Shown here: one piece after another, positions 25,458 to 37,443 of the stretch
Position numbering within the stretch: the stretch's first letter is position 1
Layout of the letters: each line of letters begins with the position of its first letter
Source: Hofstenia miamia
Taxonomy: Eukaryota; Xenacoelomorpha; Acoela
Assembly (NCBI GenBank): GCA_004352715.1
Contig: SCFE01000033.1
Location: 270,466-334,465 of the forward strand
DNA: 64,000 nt
Direction of reading: 5' to 3'
Program-made: the position numbers and the translations under genes
The notes under the pieces: model-generated
Database searches by the model: none
Told to the model about the DNA's origin: nothing
What the model saw: the letters and a program-made list of their open reading frames with translations, nothing else

Positions 25458-28400
25458 GTGTGCATCTATCAAATTAATTCCTGTGTACACAAAATTCGAT
25501 GCCATAAGAGTTTGAAAACCTATCTTCTGCAGATTCAACAATTATGGATAAACTACTTATATTAACATTAGAACATAGACTGGTATAGTAAATCTTGACA
25601 ATAATAATTATATTTTTAACATTCGCTGTGAAGCTCTATTAAATTGAATATTTTGTTTTAATAAACGTTGAAATTGTTCATCAAATGTGAACTGCTGTAT
25701 TAAAATGTCAAAAAATTTAAGCATTATGCATTAATTGCTTTGACTATTTACACTTTTTTATACAAACAATTTTATAAGAACAATGAGGCTCAAAAATGCC
25801 AAAAAATAAGAACAATTTAAGAACAGTAGTGAGGCTGAAAGTATTTAAAAAGTAGTTTTTTGTTTTGATTTTTTCAATGAATGGTAACAAAAGATAGTTA
25901 TTACAGTTCCAAAAGTTTAAAAATACTAAACATAAGAGAATCAAACAAAAGGATAATAAAAATATAAAGTAGTTATAGCAAAACGAATCAGTGGCATCTA
26001 AAATCCTCTAAATAGTAAATATGCAAAACTTGTTTTTTACCTTAGAAAAAACAAGAACAAAATAAGAACAATTTAGGGCTAAAAGTGACAAAAAAATAAG
26101 AACCAGCTGAGCCTCAGAAAAATTTACTGGTTCTTATAAAAAAAGTGTATTGTAAAAATGAACATAGGCTAAAGAGAAAAGAGTTGCATATATAATAATA
26201 AGGCTAGGTTATAATGGAGTTACATCATGAGGTGACTTAGACGTTTCGAAAAATGTTTATTAAAAATTTAGCTAACTCTGTCTTGTAATACATTTTCAAC
26301 CTATTTCTATGATTAAGAATTTTTTAAAAGATATTTCCTGTGTACTAAGAAATCGATATGATACAAAAACATTCTAATAAATATGATGCGTAGAAAATTA
26401 TTGAAAGTAAAAGCGGAAACATTGACACTTTCGTCTGTCGCATAAATAAATGGATACTGTGTTTAAAGTCAACTAATTCTGAACGATTTAAAACAGCTGC
26501 TATCTATAAAACCACTCAAAAAACACCTGTACAATCAAACTAAAAATATATGAAATATTCGTGGAAATTCAGCCAGATTTTAAATGGTACTTTAGTCGAA
26601 CGCCAGTTTCATAAACATCTCCCTCAAACGAATATCATCACAGAAATGAACTTTGTGCACTGAAGCAAAGACTTCTGTTATATGTAACAATGTATTTTGA
26701 TGCAGAAATCTTAATGAATAAAATACATCATTTGGGAATATTGTCGAAAATTTCAATTTATGAAAATACATTTTTTTGGTATAAGTAGATTATTCAGCGA
26801 TTATTACTGGTGCATATGCGGGTTTCCCTTCATCATGAGAATAAATTGCGTAAAACATTACTATAAATGCGCAAAAAATTGAGCAAAGTTGCTCTGGAAT
26901 ATGGGTAATAATTTAGAATATTGCTAAAAAAGTCGAGTAAAATTGCGGTAGTTATAAAACTTTCAAAACAAAAGTTTGATTTTAAATTCCATGCTGAAAG
27001 TAAATAATTCATTAAGGTAACACTAGTGTTCTGTTATACCAGCAGTGCATTGGTCTCAGGCCATTTAGTAAAAATTGATTCGGTTCCAGCCCTGTCCCTA
27101 ATCCTAGATGCTATTCTTATGTGTCTTGCTCATGATAAATTTAGCTTCTTCTCATTTTCATAAAAAATTACTACAAATTTTCTTTACTATAAGTAAATCA
27201 CACAATTTCAAAGATTATATAGCTTCCTAAAGAAGTAAATTATAAATGTGGTCATTTAGGGCTGCTAACAAAATTTTTGACCAATTTTTCTTTTTAGGCA
27301 ACTTTGCGTCGATTTTTTAAAAAAAAATAAGAACTTGTTTTTTGAGAATCAATAATAATGACTTTTTGTTATTTCTTAGAAAAAACTTATAAAATTGGCC
27401 TACATTACAGATGGTATAGTCTCGTCACTGCATCATTACCTTAAAAATTTCATTGTGATTTCTTCAATCAACTGAACTTCTCCTTCAACAATGCTTTTAT
27501 TAAATTTTCTGCATAAATTTTTCCGGAAATTTAAGGTCTTTATAAAATAATTTGAGCGCAATTTAATGCACATTTTTGCAAACATTTTGTGGTAACTTGT
27601 TATTTTACCAATATTACGTAATCTGTATTTATGGGTAACGCGAAAATGGGCTAAAATACATTTATATATATAGCACGGGTAGGCTCAATAGTTGAGGCAT
27701 TTGAGGTGGTAATTGCCTTATAATTGTCATTACTCAACAATTAACACATTTTCCCTAGGAATGATTGTCACTTCTGTCATGCTATGCTTCGGGGTGAGTT
27801 ATCAATTCGAACGGGAGGGCAGGTATTCACTCAATATTTCTGCCCACGTCCATCTTTACACTCGCGGTAGAGAATTTATGTTCGAATAACATTTATTGCT
27901 TTATCAAACATCCGCGAAATAAAAGAGGAAATGCGAGAAAAACGTCTTTAGATAAATCATTGTTTTCTTAAAAATGATGTGCGAACAGTTTACATTATCT
28001 TTATGAATGCTAAAAGGAAACAGTTTTGAAGTATACCTAAATGTCAACAGGCAATACACGCTTTAAGTAAAGTCGTCTGCTTTTAACGAAAATTAAACTG
28101 TCAAATCGCAACTAATTACTCACCGAATCTCATAAGCAACTACGGGTGCGGCCTCCACTTCGTGTGGGGTGACCGAGTTCTCCTAGTTTGCAATTGCCTG
28201 TCAGTTGTATTGACTAACGAGTGTAGTAAAAATGCGTTAGAAGTCAGATATCCACTATTAAACAAACAGTCTCCATTAAAGTCCTTTTTATGCAAAGCTA
28301 TACATCATGCCTTGACCTACACACGATTGACACCTCAGAATGCCCACAACAACAGCTGAGTTCAAAAGAATTTTTTAGTTACTTTAAACTGAAAATTATT
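25458..28400. other. Intronic stretch without recognised feature
   Basis: AT-rich; a repeated AAAATAAGAACAATTTA motif occurs at about 25800-25830 and 26050-26080. No gene, RNA or bounded element is recognisable. Confidence 0.35.
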
Positions 28401-28403
28401 CAC

Positions 28404-28405
<2 letters not shown>

Positions 28406-28444
<39 letters not shown>
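28406..28444. repeat. (TA)n microsatellite
   Basis: About 19 uninterrupted TA units, directly followed by AAAGGGTGTTTTTTTAC, a sequence of the type found at mariner ends. Confidence 0.9.
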
Positions 28445-28447
<3 letters not shown>

Positions 28448-28504
28448 GGTGTTTTTTTACAATAAATATCGAACAGGAACAAAAGAATATTTACCAACTA
28501 AACT

Positions 28505-28705
28505 CTGTCCCAGTTAATAAGTAAAGTTTTACATCAATAATTGGGCTTTTATTATAGCGTAAATACTATGGTTTCGGCTCGAATTAGATAGTTTAGGATC
28601 TTGTGCATATTATAAAAAAATGAAAATCAAAAAAAATTATACTCTTGTTTATATCATACTACCTCATTTTCTTAAAAAAACCGGTTTACTTATTAACTGG
28701 GACAG
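28505..28705. mobile_element. Inverted-repeat element, 21-bp perfect arms
   Basis: CTGTCCCAGTTAATAAGTAA at 28505 is matched exactly by TTACTTATTAACTGGGACAG ending at 28705, with one further paired base and about 160 bp between. No transposase and no clear target duplication are present. It could be a mariner-like MITE or part of a larger one starting at the AAAGGGTG end at 28445. Confidence 0.5.
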
Positions 28706-29459
28706 TATTAATAAACAAACGAAAAATGCAAAGGAATATGCTTTAAAAGATTTAGGAATAAATTTAGGCTTCAAGCAAACTTTCAGGCTTCAGGCTTCAA
28801 TTTTTGAATAAACAAAGTAAAAGAAAATATTGAAACGTATTTATTGCAGACAAAAGGTCATTTGGTCTTTAAAAAACCATCTGAAAAAACAGTGAAAAAA
28901 CATGTTTTAAACATCCCCTATTTTTTTCAATCATGCATTTTAGACTGTATAAAAATTTACGAGGAAACTGAAACTGGATTATTCTCCCTGCAAAATTCTG
29001 TTCTGTTTCATTATATTATCAATTCTTAATCATATGACCACCTGGAATCCGGGTTTTTAATGTAGAACACTATGAAGAAATGGAAACTAGGACATTTATT
29101 TATGTTTCAATCTAAAAAAGCGAAAGATTGATTACAGTTCTATACATGTTCTACTGGTGAAAGCGATTCATGCATGACAGTGTCAATTTGGATAACAGCT
29201 TATCTGACAAGTTATGTTCTCTTGAAAATGTTCGCTCGTTAAGTCAAACAAATGTCTTGTAAAACAAAAGTTTATGATTCAACCATCAATGTTGGATCTA
29301 TGACATTATTGTCTTAGAGAAATACACTTTAAGGGGCGTATGCATGCTATACACTAAAAAGACCAAATGATTATTAATAAAGAATAAATTTATACTGCAT
29401 TCCATCAAAAATTTGTACACAAATATTGCAAAAGTAAATCCAAACTAGGCACCTGTGAT

Positions 29460-29656
29460 AAGGGGTGTCCGCAGGATTTTCTGACGGGGGAGAACTTAAT
29501 CAAGATCAAGTGAATCACAAAATTGAAAAAATAGACCCTAAAATAACAATTCTGGACTTTTTTGAACATTTTGCAGAAAGTTCTTATAATTGAATCAAAT
29601 AATTTTTAAACCTGAAGAGGGACATTCCACCACGCCCCTCCTAGCGTACGCCACTG
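29460..29656. mobile_element. hAT-type MITE, family B, with recognisable target duplication
   Basis: It begins AAGGGGTGTCCGCAGGATTT and ends CTAGCGTACGCCACTG. Flanks CCTGTGAT (29452-29459) and CCTGTATT (29657-29664) agree at 6 of 8 positions. It shares TTTTCTGACGGGGG and GGGACATTCCACCA with the other family members. Confidence 0.75.
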
Positions 29657-29664
29657 CCTGTATT

Positions 29665-32512
29665 ACGAAATGCTTCAGTCGAGTCAGAAATAAAACACGT
29701 CAGCAGATTGAGAAATCGCAATCGGGTTGTCATAGGCAAAATTATTGCGTTTCATAAAATTTTGTTGAAAAAGAGTAAGTTTAAATAATTATTTGAAATT
29801 TGAATTTCAAATTGTCAAATTACATAATACATCATCAATACATTACAATATTTTTCACTGCCTCAAAATTTTAATTGCTAAGCTCCATTTTAGCCTTAAG
29901 TAATAGTTTTTCGGTCCTAAATAAAAAAAATTAACACATTTCTATTATTACAAAATATCAAATAAATTGAAAACATTTCGAATAAAAAGTTATGGGAAGG
30001 GATGAGGATGGAAGTAAGGCCAATTCTAATGTGACCATAAAAAATAAAGCTCTGTAAATCACAAGAATTTTGTCAAGAGTCAACATTTTATAGTTTTTAG
30101 GAGTTAATTACTTTGTTGTGTTTTGGAAAATTGCTTCATTATCTGACATGTCCGTTCACTTCCGCACAGGTTATCCGGTATACGGATCGAATATCCTCTT
30201 CTATTTATATTTTCCAACTCACTTATCGAGACCGTGAACATTGATTTGGATTGGGACAAAAGAATGATTGGGAATCGAAATCGATTGCTCACTAAGCGTA
30301 ATCATTTTTTATCTACTTGACACTCAAAAACAAATGGAAAAATGTTAATAAAGAATAAAGATATTATGTAAGCTCTTAACTGCTTTGCGTTACTTTAAAA
30401 TTTTGTTCATATTGTTAAATAATATTGTCCTAGCCTTTTATGAAATTTGGAAGTCCTTGGATTTGGATGAATGCGCCTCCAAGTAAGGGTGAAATAATCC
30501 AAAATTTTCGGAATTGGGGGGGGGACATTTCGCTGATTGAAATATTAAACTCAGTTAAGTTTATATAGGTATATATATATATATATATAAACTTAAAGAA
30601 CTATACTTATGTAACGTTAAAAGCTCAAAAATGGCATTTGACATGCATTCCAATTTGAAATTCATTGCAACAAATGATTTTTGATTCGAAATAGACATTG
30701 ACTAAGACCTTGAAAACTGACATGTTGCCGTAAAGAGATGCTCATTGTCAATATTTAAGTCTGTCAAAAGGTCACACGATCTATTTTATGCAAAAATGAC
30801 AGTTTCTCAAGTACATGGAACCTGAAATAAATTAATAGTAAATTTTAAGCAGACTTATAAAATTTGTTTATNGGGCCTCCGTAGCACGACACCACTGTAT
30901 GTATTAAGCATGTTAAAATTTATTAAATTAAAGAAGCGTTTTGCATTTAGTAAACATTGACATTTAGATTTTGTATTACAGGGAATGAAGAATGTAAGAA
31001 ACTAATTTTTTCAATTGCGATTGGGGGTGAACTTTTTCTTATGGAAATTCCTATTACACACATAAATTGATGTAAAACGTATTTGTTCATCACGTAATCA
31101 CATTCCAAATCAGTTTTTTTGAAAAGAGTACGAACATTCATATACCTAATATATATATATATATATTCGGCGGCCTGTATACAACATTAATTGTAGATAT
31201 TTCATAATAAACACGTTTCTACATGTATTGTATTGTACATATAAATTTGGAAATACATTGTATTGAAATAAGAAAACAATGATAAATTACTTAAGCTTAC
31301 TTATAATATCTTAGAAAATTTCGGATTGACAGGACTGCAATAAACCGGACAATAAAAATTGCGATTTCAACCTATTTCCATAACTAAAACTTTGGTAATA
31401 AGATCTAAAGCTCATGGTACACTAACTACTTTCAACAATGTCATTTTCTGTAGACAAACCGCTCAAACTGTAAAAGCACGCCTAGGATTAAGTCAATGCT
31501 ATCCACATTTAAAATGGCGTAAAACACTTTTTTACGTGATGGAGACTTTCTGATAATGAAGACTAAGTTACAGTACTCCTCGAAATCTCGAAATTAAGAA
31601 CGCATAGTTGGATAATTTTTTCACGTTGCTATATTATTTTTTTGACAAAGATGAATGCGTTGTGATTTTTTAATTGTTTACTAAACAAAGAATCGTATAA
31701 TTTATAACCTTGGTAGCTTAAATTGTTTGTTTAGTGTGAAGACAATTCCCCTTGCATTTTACTGCACGTAATAAGTTTTCTCAGATAATTGTTCGCGTAG
31801 CTGCAAAGCAGGGAGGAGCGCGGGGAAGCCTACTGCTCTTTTTAAATTAAAATTTTTTAACAGTTAGGAAATTGACTTTTACCCTCAAATATTGATGCTT
31901 TTATTCACAGAAATTTAATAATTGCATTTAATTACACAAATGTAGAAGTTTAGAATGGAAATGTGTTATAGATTTCGATAATTTATAAAATACCGTCTCT
32001 TGTGAAAATTTCAAATATTGTCAAACTAACAATGGAAATACCCAAGGTATTTCTTTAAGCGTTTAAGCTCTGAACTACTTTAGGGAAATGCGTATCATTG
32101 ATTACGAGTGACCTTAGGTTGTACAAAAACCGAACCAGAAGAAATGTTCGAGCTGAACATTGTAATTCAGCTACAAAAACATGGAAAGAAAAACTTTTTG
32201 AATTAGTGAAAACGGGTCTATGATATCAGTTTCTAGTGCTATGATTCGTATCCTTCTCGTAAATATTAACTAGAGAATTAATGTTTTAAAAAATTTATAG
32301 ATGTTGACTTAAATCTTCGGTGTTTTCTAGCAAAACACCTAAATTTTATTTATTAAAATCGTATAAAATTAGTTATTTTTCGTACTACCATTATTATAAC
32401 TTAAGATTAGAGCCGAGCGACTTTGTAATATATTACTACTACTCCAAGATTTAATATCTACATAAAAGTATTACAACTTTGGATCCCAAAGATTAGTTAA
32501 AGAAGGCAGAAG
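29665..32512. other. Intronic stretch without recognised gene
   Basis: (TA)n tracts occur at 30571-30588 and 31150-31166, and a run of nine G lies near 30519. A single N at 30872 is followed by GGGCCTCCGTAGCACGACAC, possibly an isolated hAT-MITE end (…CACTG). Nothing else is recognised. Confidence 0.35.
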
Positions 32513-32648
32513 GGGAAGGGTCCGCAGGATTTTCTGACGAAAAAATGGACCATGAAATGCAACTCACCACTCTAACCTTGAATATTTTTAAATTTTTACA
32601 AAAAAATTCTATCAATTTTGAAAACCTGACGAATGAAAAACCTCACCA
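32513..32648. mobile_element. hAT-type MITE, family B, degraded
   Basis: AAGGGTCCGCAGGATTTTCT and TTTTGAAAACCTGACGAATG are the two family B subterminal segments in the right order and spacing. The terminal GCGTACGCCACTG is lost, so the boundaries are approximate. Confidence 0.5.
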
Positions 32649-34177
32649 AATTCATGTACTGAAATTTGTATTTACAACGGTTGTTGAACAATGTTTATAT
32701 TAATAATACTCTATAAGCAGTAGGTTTTGGCAAATTTTACAGATTGCCATTCATGGTTTTGGATTAATTACCGCTTGTGTCATCTAGGTCACCTAAACAT
32801 TCAGCCATCAAGAGGGACTCTGATAACCCCCTGGCATGGATGACACAGCTAATCCGTAGAAATCCAATTATTCAAAATGGAATTTAGCAAGAGATTGCGT
32901 TGTTAACAGAGCGCTGTAGAAGTCAAGAATCCAAGGATCTCACAACAAAGACACTTATGTTTTATATAACAATATCGTGCCTGTGATACGAGTAGCTGAT
33001 AAATATTGACTGAATATGGCCGCCACATGTATACATTTCGCAAAATGAAAGCACAAAGCACTGTTTTGTCAATATGTACTAGTTCTATTATCCCAGCGGA
33101 CCATTAACCAATCTATGGCTGTAGATCCGACATGCACACAATTTATTGCTCTTAATTGATATTCGTGCAAATGTATAGGGATTATAAATGTTCATATTTC
33201 AAAAACTATATGAGCTTGGTAGATTTTTTGTAAGTTTAAAGTTTCATATTTCTGAGTTTTGAGGTGGGGCTTAAATTCTGACTTACAAAGTTTTCAAGGG
33301 CGTATTTAGGGGGTGCACGGGTGCAATTACCCCATCATCTTTCTAATATTGATTCTTGGTTTAGGAATGAAATATTTCATAAAAAATTTTGAAAACAAAA
33401 AACTAATGTGATAAAATGAATTTTAAGGACCGTTTTTGTTATATTTTGAATTTTTTGATATATTTGTCAAGTAATTAAACACCAATCCTGTTCACAAAAG
33501 GGACGTCCCCCATCCAAACACCCTACAAACGCTCCTGATTCCTGATCAATTAATTTGAATTTTTTTCATCAATCCATTAAAAGCGATATACTATTTATAT
33601 CGCAATGGCTAAGCAACGCGAAACAAATCTATTTTAACCAAAAATTTTGCAAATTATATGCAATATTTCTGATGAACTAAAAATATACATACAGTATAAT
33701 TTGAAGAACGAAATGTTTATTTCAAAAATATGCGAAAGGTCACCCGTCCAATTAGAACAAGAAATACAAGATTTGCCGTTAAATTGCTATTCTTCACACT
33801 TGAAGAAATATAATAACCTTCATAATTATATTAAATTATTAACCTCTAAAGTGTACTTCACTAGAAGTAATATAAATTAAACTTTGGGAACTACATTTTT
33901 TGAGGAGAAATTCGAGTTGAAGGCCTCGCTTGTTCGGAAAAAACATTGTTATCAACTTTATTTTTCAGTTCCCTATATCATTTATTATTGAAAATTTATA
34001 AATAAACATTCAGCAGGGTCACCATACAAGAGTATATTAATTTCCCCATTGTGAAAATGTAAGCGGGACTTTAAAAATAAATAACTTATATTATATTTCT
34101 GCGTAAAATGTTTATTCTACATTTTAAAAAATTCTTTAAAAATATTTTTTCATTCCATTCGTAATCTAAACACGCGT

Positions 34178-34366
34178 TATCAATAATAGCAAAAAGACTT
34201 TGTTAATGCCTCGATATTTTTAAGCCTTTTATTGTGCTTGTATCTAAAACATTAAAATAAAAGGTAAAAATNTATCAATAATAGCAAAAAGACTTTGTTA
34301 ATGCCTCGATATTTTTAAGCCTTTTACTGTGCTTGTCTCTAAAACATTAAAATAAAAGGTAAAATT
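34178..34366. repeat. 94-bp tandem duplicate across a single N (assembly artefact)
   Basis: 34178-34271 and 34273-34366 are nearly identical copies separated by one N at 34272. The inverted homologous contig at 48267-49371 carries only one copy at this place, so the duplication is very probably a failed merge of two alleles. Confidence 0.8.
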
Positions 34367-35411
34367 GCTTTGAGATTTCACACGCTTTAATTATATTCGC
34401 GATATCCTATTAAATAATTCGTTTAGCACAATTTATTAAATTTCGTTGCACAAATGTTAAAATGCATTTGATAAACATCTGCAAACAATGAGAACTGGTA
34501 ATAAGCAAACACACATGCTGGTCATATGATAAGGGTATAACCACAGTGTGAAAGCTACGAATTCAAAACGGCAATCAGCCAATACTTTAGACACAGATTT
34601 CACACCCTAAAGACACCAGTCACATTATTTCAGCGATAATTACCAATTAACAGCAGTGTCTGATGAAAATTCAGGTCAAATACTGCATTTATGGTAAATT
34701 TAATTGAACGCTAACTCAAAACCGAAACAATTAAGTGTAAAAACTAGAGGGAAACTTTATATTGCATTTACTGCAAGTTTCTTAGGGTGAAAATAACTCA
34801 TCAATTAAATTTCTGAAAATGCACCCTCTTTAAAAACATTTAAAAAATGTCACAGACAAAAATCAGCTGTTTATAAATCGGCTGGAAATAATTATCATGT
34901 TTAAAAAATTTTTGTAAAATTTTTGAAATAATTAGTACAATAACGATTCTGATAAACGTTAGCTGTTTAGTTTGTGCTCTAATTAAATGTTTCCCCTAAC
35001 AATTTAACTAAACCATACAAAAACGGAGAAAAATTTTTCTTGGTAAGCACTGTACAATTAAGCTAAATATTTACCTCAAATTTAGTTATAAAAAAATTTT
35101 CAAAGAAAAGTTTTACTTGAACAACAGTTTGGTTACTTAAAACAAAGTTAGTGGTAAATGCCGCATGGGCCGTGAAATTCAACTATTTTAGCTTTGATCG
35201 AATAAGCACCACCCAGAAACGGCGAAGGAAGTACACGTGTTCAAAGATTCACCGAAGGCGTAGTTTTTATAACGCACTGCCAAGCGTTAAAAATACAGAT
35301 CAAATAAAACGCCACGTAAATGGTGATATCCGCATTTCTAGGCTAAGTATACGACAAAAGCAAATACTATTCACCATTCACACCGCGCACGATACTTCGC
35401 ACAATAAAGCT
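34206..35411. repeat. 1.2-kb segment repeated in inverted orientation at 48267-49371
   Basis: The segment aligns end to end with the reverse complement of 48267-49371, with few substitutions and small indels. The partner is a contig bounded by two 1000-N gaps. It may therefore be an alternative haplotype or a repeat copy placed by scaffolding. Confidence 0.8.
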
Positions 35412-35504
35412 GAGAAAGGAAATTCAGTTTGTCAAATGCATGTGCACTTCATATCACAATACCGTACAGTTTTTTGCGACCTTAGCCGAGCCGACTCGAG
35501 CTAA
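35151..35504 (+). CDS. Unrecognised open frame of 117 codons inside the duplicated segment
   Basis: The frame opens at GTG, not ATG, and encodes a very basic peptide (RRRKYTCSKIHRRR near residues 24-37) with no domain I recognise. In the inverted copy (48267-48526) the first 261 nt differ at only two positions, both at the extreme 5' end, while some neighbouring non-coding stretches differ more. This could be a coding exon, a piece of a mobile element, or chance. A nearby GAGCCGAGCC sequence at the 3' end resembles family A MITE ends. Function is unknown. Confidence 0.2.
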   Translation: MVNAAWAVKFNYFSFDRISTTQKRRRKYTCSKIHRRRSFYNALPSVKNTDQIKRHVNGDIRISRLSIRQKQILFTIHTAHDTSHNKAEKGNSVCQMHVHFISQYRTVFCDLSRADSS

Positions 35505-36062
35505 ATTAGTAACATTCTTAATCGGTTTAATTATAATTACAGGAAAAGCTGCAAAAGGAATTAGTTTGGGGTTGTTATGTGAATAATGACATCATTCCCG
35601 AGCTTTCTGCTCAAAATTGGTCGAAAAGCCAATATGAGCCGTTGTTCGATTGGAAATTAGCAACCGAGCCGAGCTTGCAAGAAGTGATATCGTATGTGTG
35701 AATCCAACTCAACAACAGTTGTAGAGATCCTGTTTTATTTCAATTTTTGTATATGTGATTCATTGTAATCAGGAATGTAGCCCCTTTTCAGCCCACGATG
35801 CGGCATTCTTATATAAGTTTTGATGAATTTTAAATCAATCTAAGTTCACTAGAACGATTGAATTTCATCGATTTAAAACAATAAAACAGCTTAAAAATAT
35901 GAGTTTGTTAACTTTCTACTTCCATTAGCAAACAACGGGAAAATGCGAATAACACCTGAATTGATGTTTAAAGAAAATGCATAGCCTGTTCCCTTTATTG
36001 ATATATAGTCTCATTGAAAAGTCTTTTCACGTCACTGATTGATATAATTCACATTGGTTTAG

Positions 36063-36292
36063 CTCTTTAATGGAATTAGGGTCATATATGACCCATGCTA
36101 TATCTAAATAAAATATAAAAACACAAAAATATATAGTATTTTCGGCATTAGGAGGTCATTTTACCCTAGAATATAAGGTATATAATGTATAAAATGACCT
36201 CATAATTCCGAAAATCCTATATATTTTTGTGTTTTTGTTTTTTATTTAGATATATAGCATGGGTCATATATGACCCTAATTCCATTAAAGTG
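36063..36292. mobile_element. piggyBac-type foldback MITE with TTAG duplication
   Basis: The arms are near-perfect inverted repeats of about 100 bp. The left begins CTCTTTAATGGAATTAGG, the right is the complement of CACTTTAATGGAATTAGG, and both carry the palindrome GGGTCATATATGACCC directly inside. The four flanking bases are TTAG on both sides (36059-36062 and 36293-36296), a variant of the piggyBac TTAA. The termini match the end of the autonomous-type element at 52440-52487 (CTTCTAATGGTAATTGGGGT and its palindrome), so this is probably a non-autonomous relative. Confidence 0.8.
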
Positions 36293-37274
36293 TTAGACAA
36301 TTCTTTACATAAATTACACGAATGTGGCTTTTGCTTATTGCATACATCAGGGGCATTTTGTAGGCGTAGTAACATTGTTTTCTAATGCATTATTACTCGA
36401 AATAATTTTTATTGCTATCAAGGGAATTGTGTAACTTACAAAACGCAATTAGTTTCTATTGAAATTTCGGTGAGTGTTTATAGAAAATATGAACATTTTT
36501 AATTTTCTAAATTTTTTGAAAAGTTTTTACTAAAATAAAAGTGCATCTTATTGAATATTGATACAAATTTAAGCACATACATACACAATCACTTAAAGCA
36601 TTTTAACAGTTGTTTTTATCTGGGAGTAAAGTTGAAATAATCTATAATGTCAATCCTTCGCAAAATTACAAAAGCACTTAAAATATTAAAACGAAAATTA
36701 TTTTAAATATCAGATGCTAAATTTCAATGATTTAACGCTTTATTATGAAAAGATTACATATTATGTAACATTGAAATAATGGCAGCAATAATGCAAAATT
36801 TCATTTCAGTTTTAGTTATTAAAGCTTCCAATACAGGTGTAAAATATTCCTGTATAAATGACGTCCATGTTTTACCTACACGTTTGTCACACGTTGAAGA
36901 ATTTAGGTGGTATATCCAGAGGTTAATCGGTGGTAAGAACCAAGTGACATTGATTGAATTGTATTTGTATATTGAATGTAAACACTCGTCAACGTATTAA
37001 TGTAATTGAAATCGAATTTTTATTTGATATATCAAAAAATCTATAAATTTATGAATAGCCTAAATGCAAGGCCCACTGGACCTGTTAAATATTCGATTTA
37101 AATTTCAATTAGATTTTTGATTTGAAAACTTGTTTTTTGCCTCTTAAATCTATAAAGTAATAAAAATTGGATAAACTTTTTGAAATCTATGTACATTTAA
37201 GTTGATGGTTCACTGGAAAAATATGTTTACGTCATATTAACAATTAATATTTAAATTTTGAAATTTAAAATTAC

Positions 37275-37443
37275 CTTCCATGTTGGATCGCTTGGGGCTT
37301 AGTGCTACAACGGGTTCCTCCAGATAAGCTCTTTTGCGGGTCACTTCAATAGGCCCCGATGTAGATTCATTATCACTAGCGGCCATTTTCCATGGTTGTT
37401 CGACCGTCATTTCAGTGTTTTGTGCGGCGCTGTGTGTCGTCAT
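37275..37443 (-). CDS. Nova: Nova-like RNA-binding protein, first coding exon (partial gene)
   Basis: Sequence: the exon starts with ATG at 37443, the first in-frame Met after a TAA ten codons upstream. It encodes 56 residues plus one base of a split codon and ends at AAG|GTAATT, a good splice donor (GT at 37274-37273). The peptide is polar and carries the basic patch TRKRAYLEE...SPKRSN. Family knowledge: vertebrate NOVA proteins have the same layout, a short N-terminal leader with an SRKRP...SKRTN nuclear-signal-like segment directly before KH1. The exon ends in phase 1, and the KH exon at 1187-1354 begins in the matching phase, so the two join in frame. Inference: these are exons 1 and 2 of a neuronal-type splicing regulator that binds YCAY-type RNA. 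Alone this exon would be weak; together with the KH exon it is convincing. A non-coding 5' exon further upstream cannot be excluded. Confidence 0.75.

Larger units (their letters stand above)
1355..37274 (-). other. Intron 1 of the Nova-like gene (about 36 kb)
   Basis: Both boundaries are visible: donor GT at 37274-37273 and acceptor AG at 1356-1355, with matching phase 1. The interval contains no other recognisable coding exon of the gene. It is AT-rich, with MITEs, hairpins, microsatellites and one GC-rich insertion listed separately. An unrecognised small or alternative exon inside it cannot be excluded from sequence alone. Confidence 0.7.

Noticed and set aside
33295-33537. Possible further hAT MITE (CAAGGGCGTATTTAGGGGG ... 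CCTACAAACGCTCCTG)
   Set aside because: The ends are only weakly complementary and the 8-bp flanks (AAAGTTTT, ATTCCTGA) do not match; kept as a suspicion only.
35484-35690. GAGCCGAGCC-containing segment as another family A MITE
   Set aside because: It shares the CCGAGC motif but lacks the CAGACTTGTCAAC terminus and any target duplication.
36060-36300. Rho-independent terminator or CRISPR-like repeat interpretation of the strong inverted repeats
   Set aside because: The sequence is eukaryotic; the arms are about 100 bp, end in transposon-type termini and have a 4-bp duplication, and no regularly spaced repeats exist anywhere in the window.
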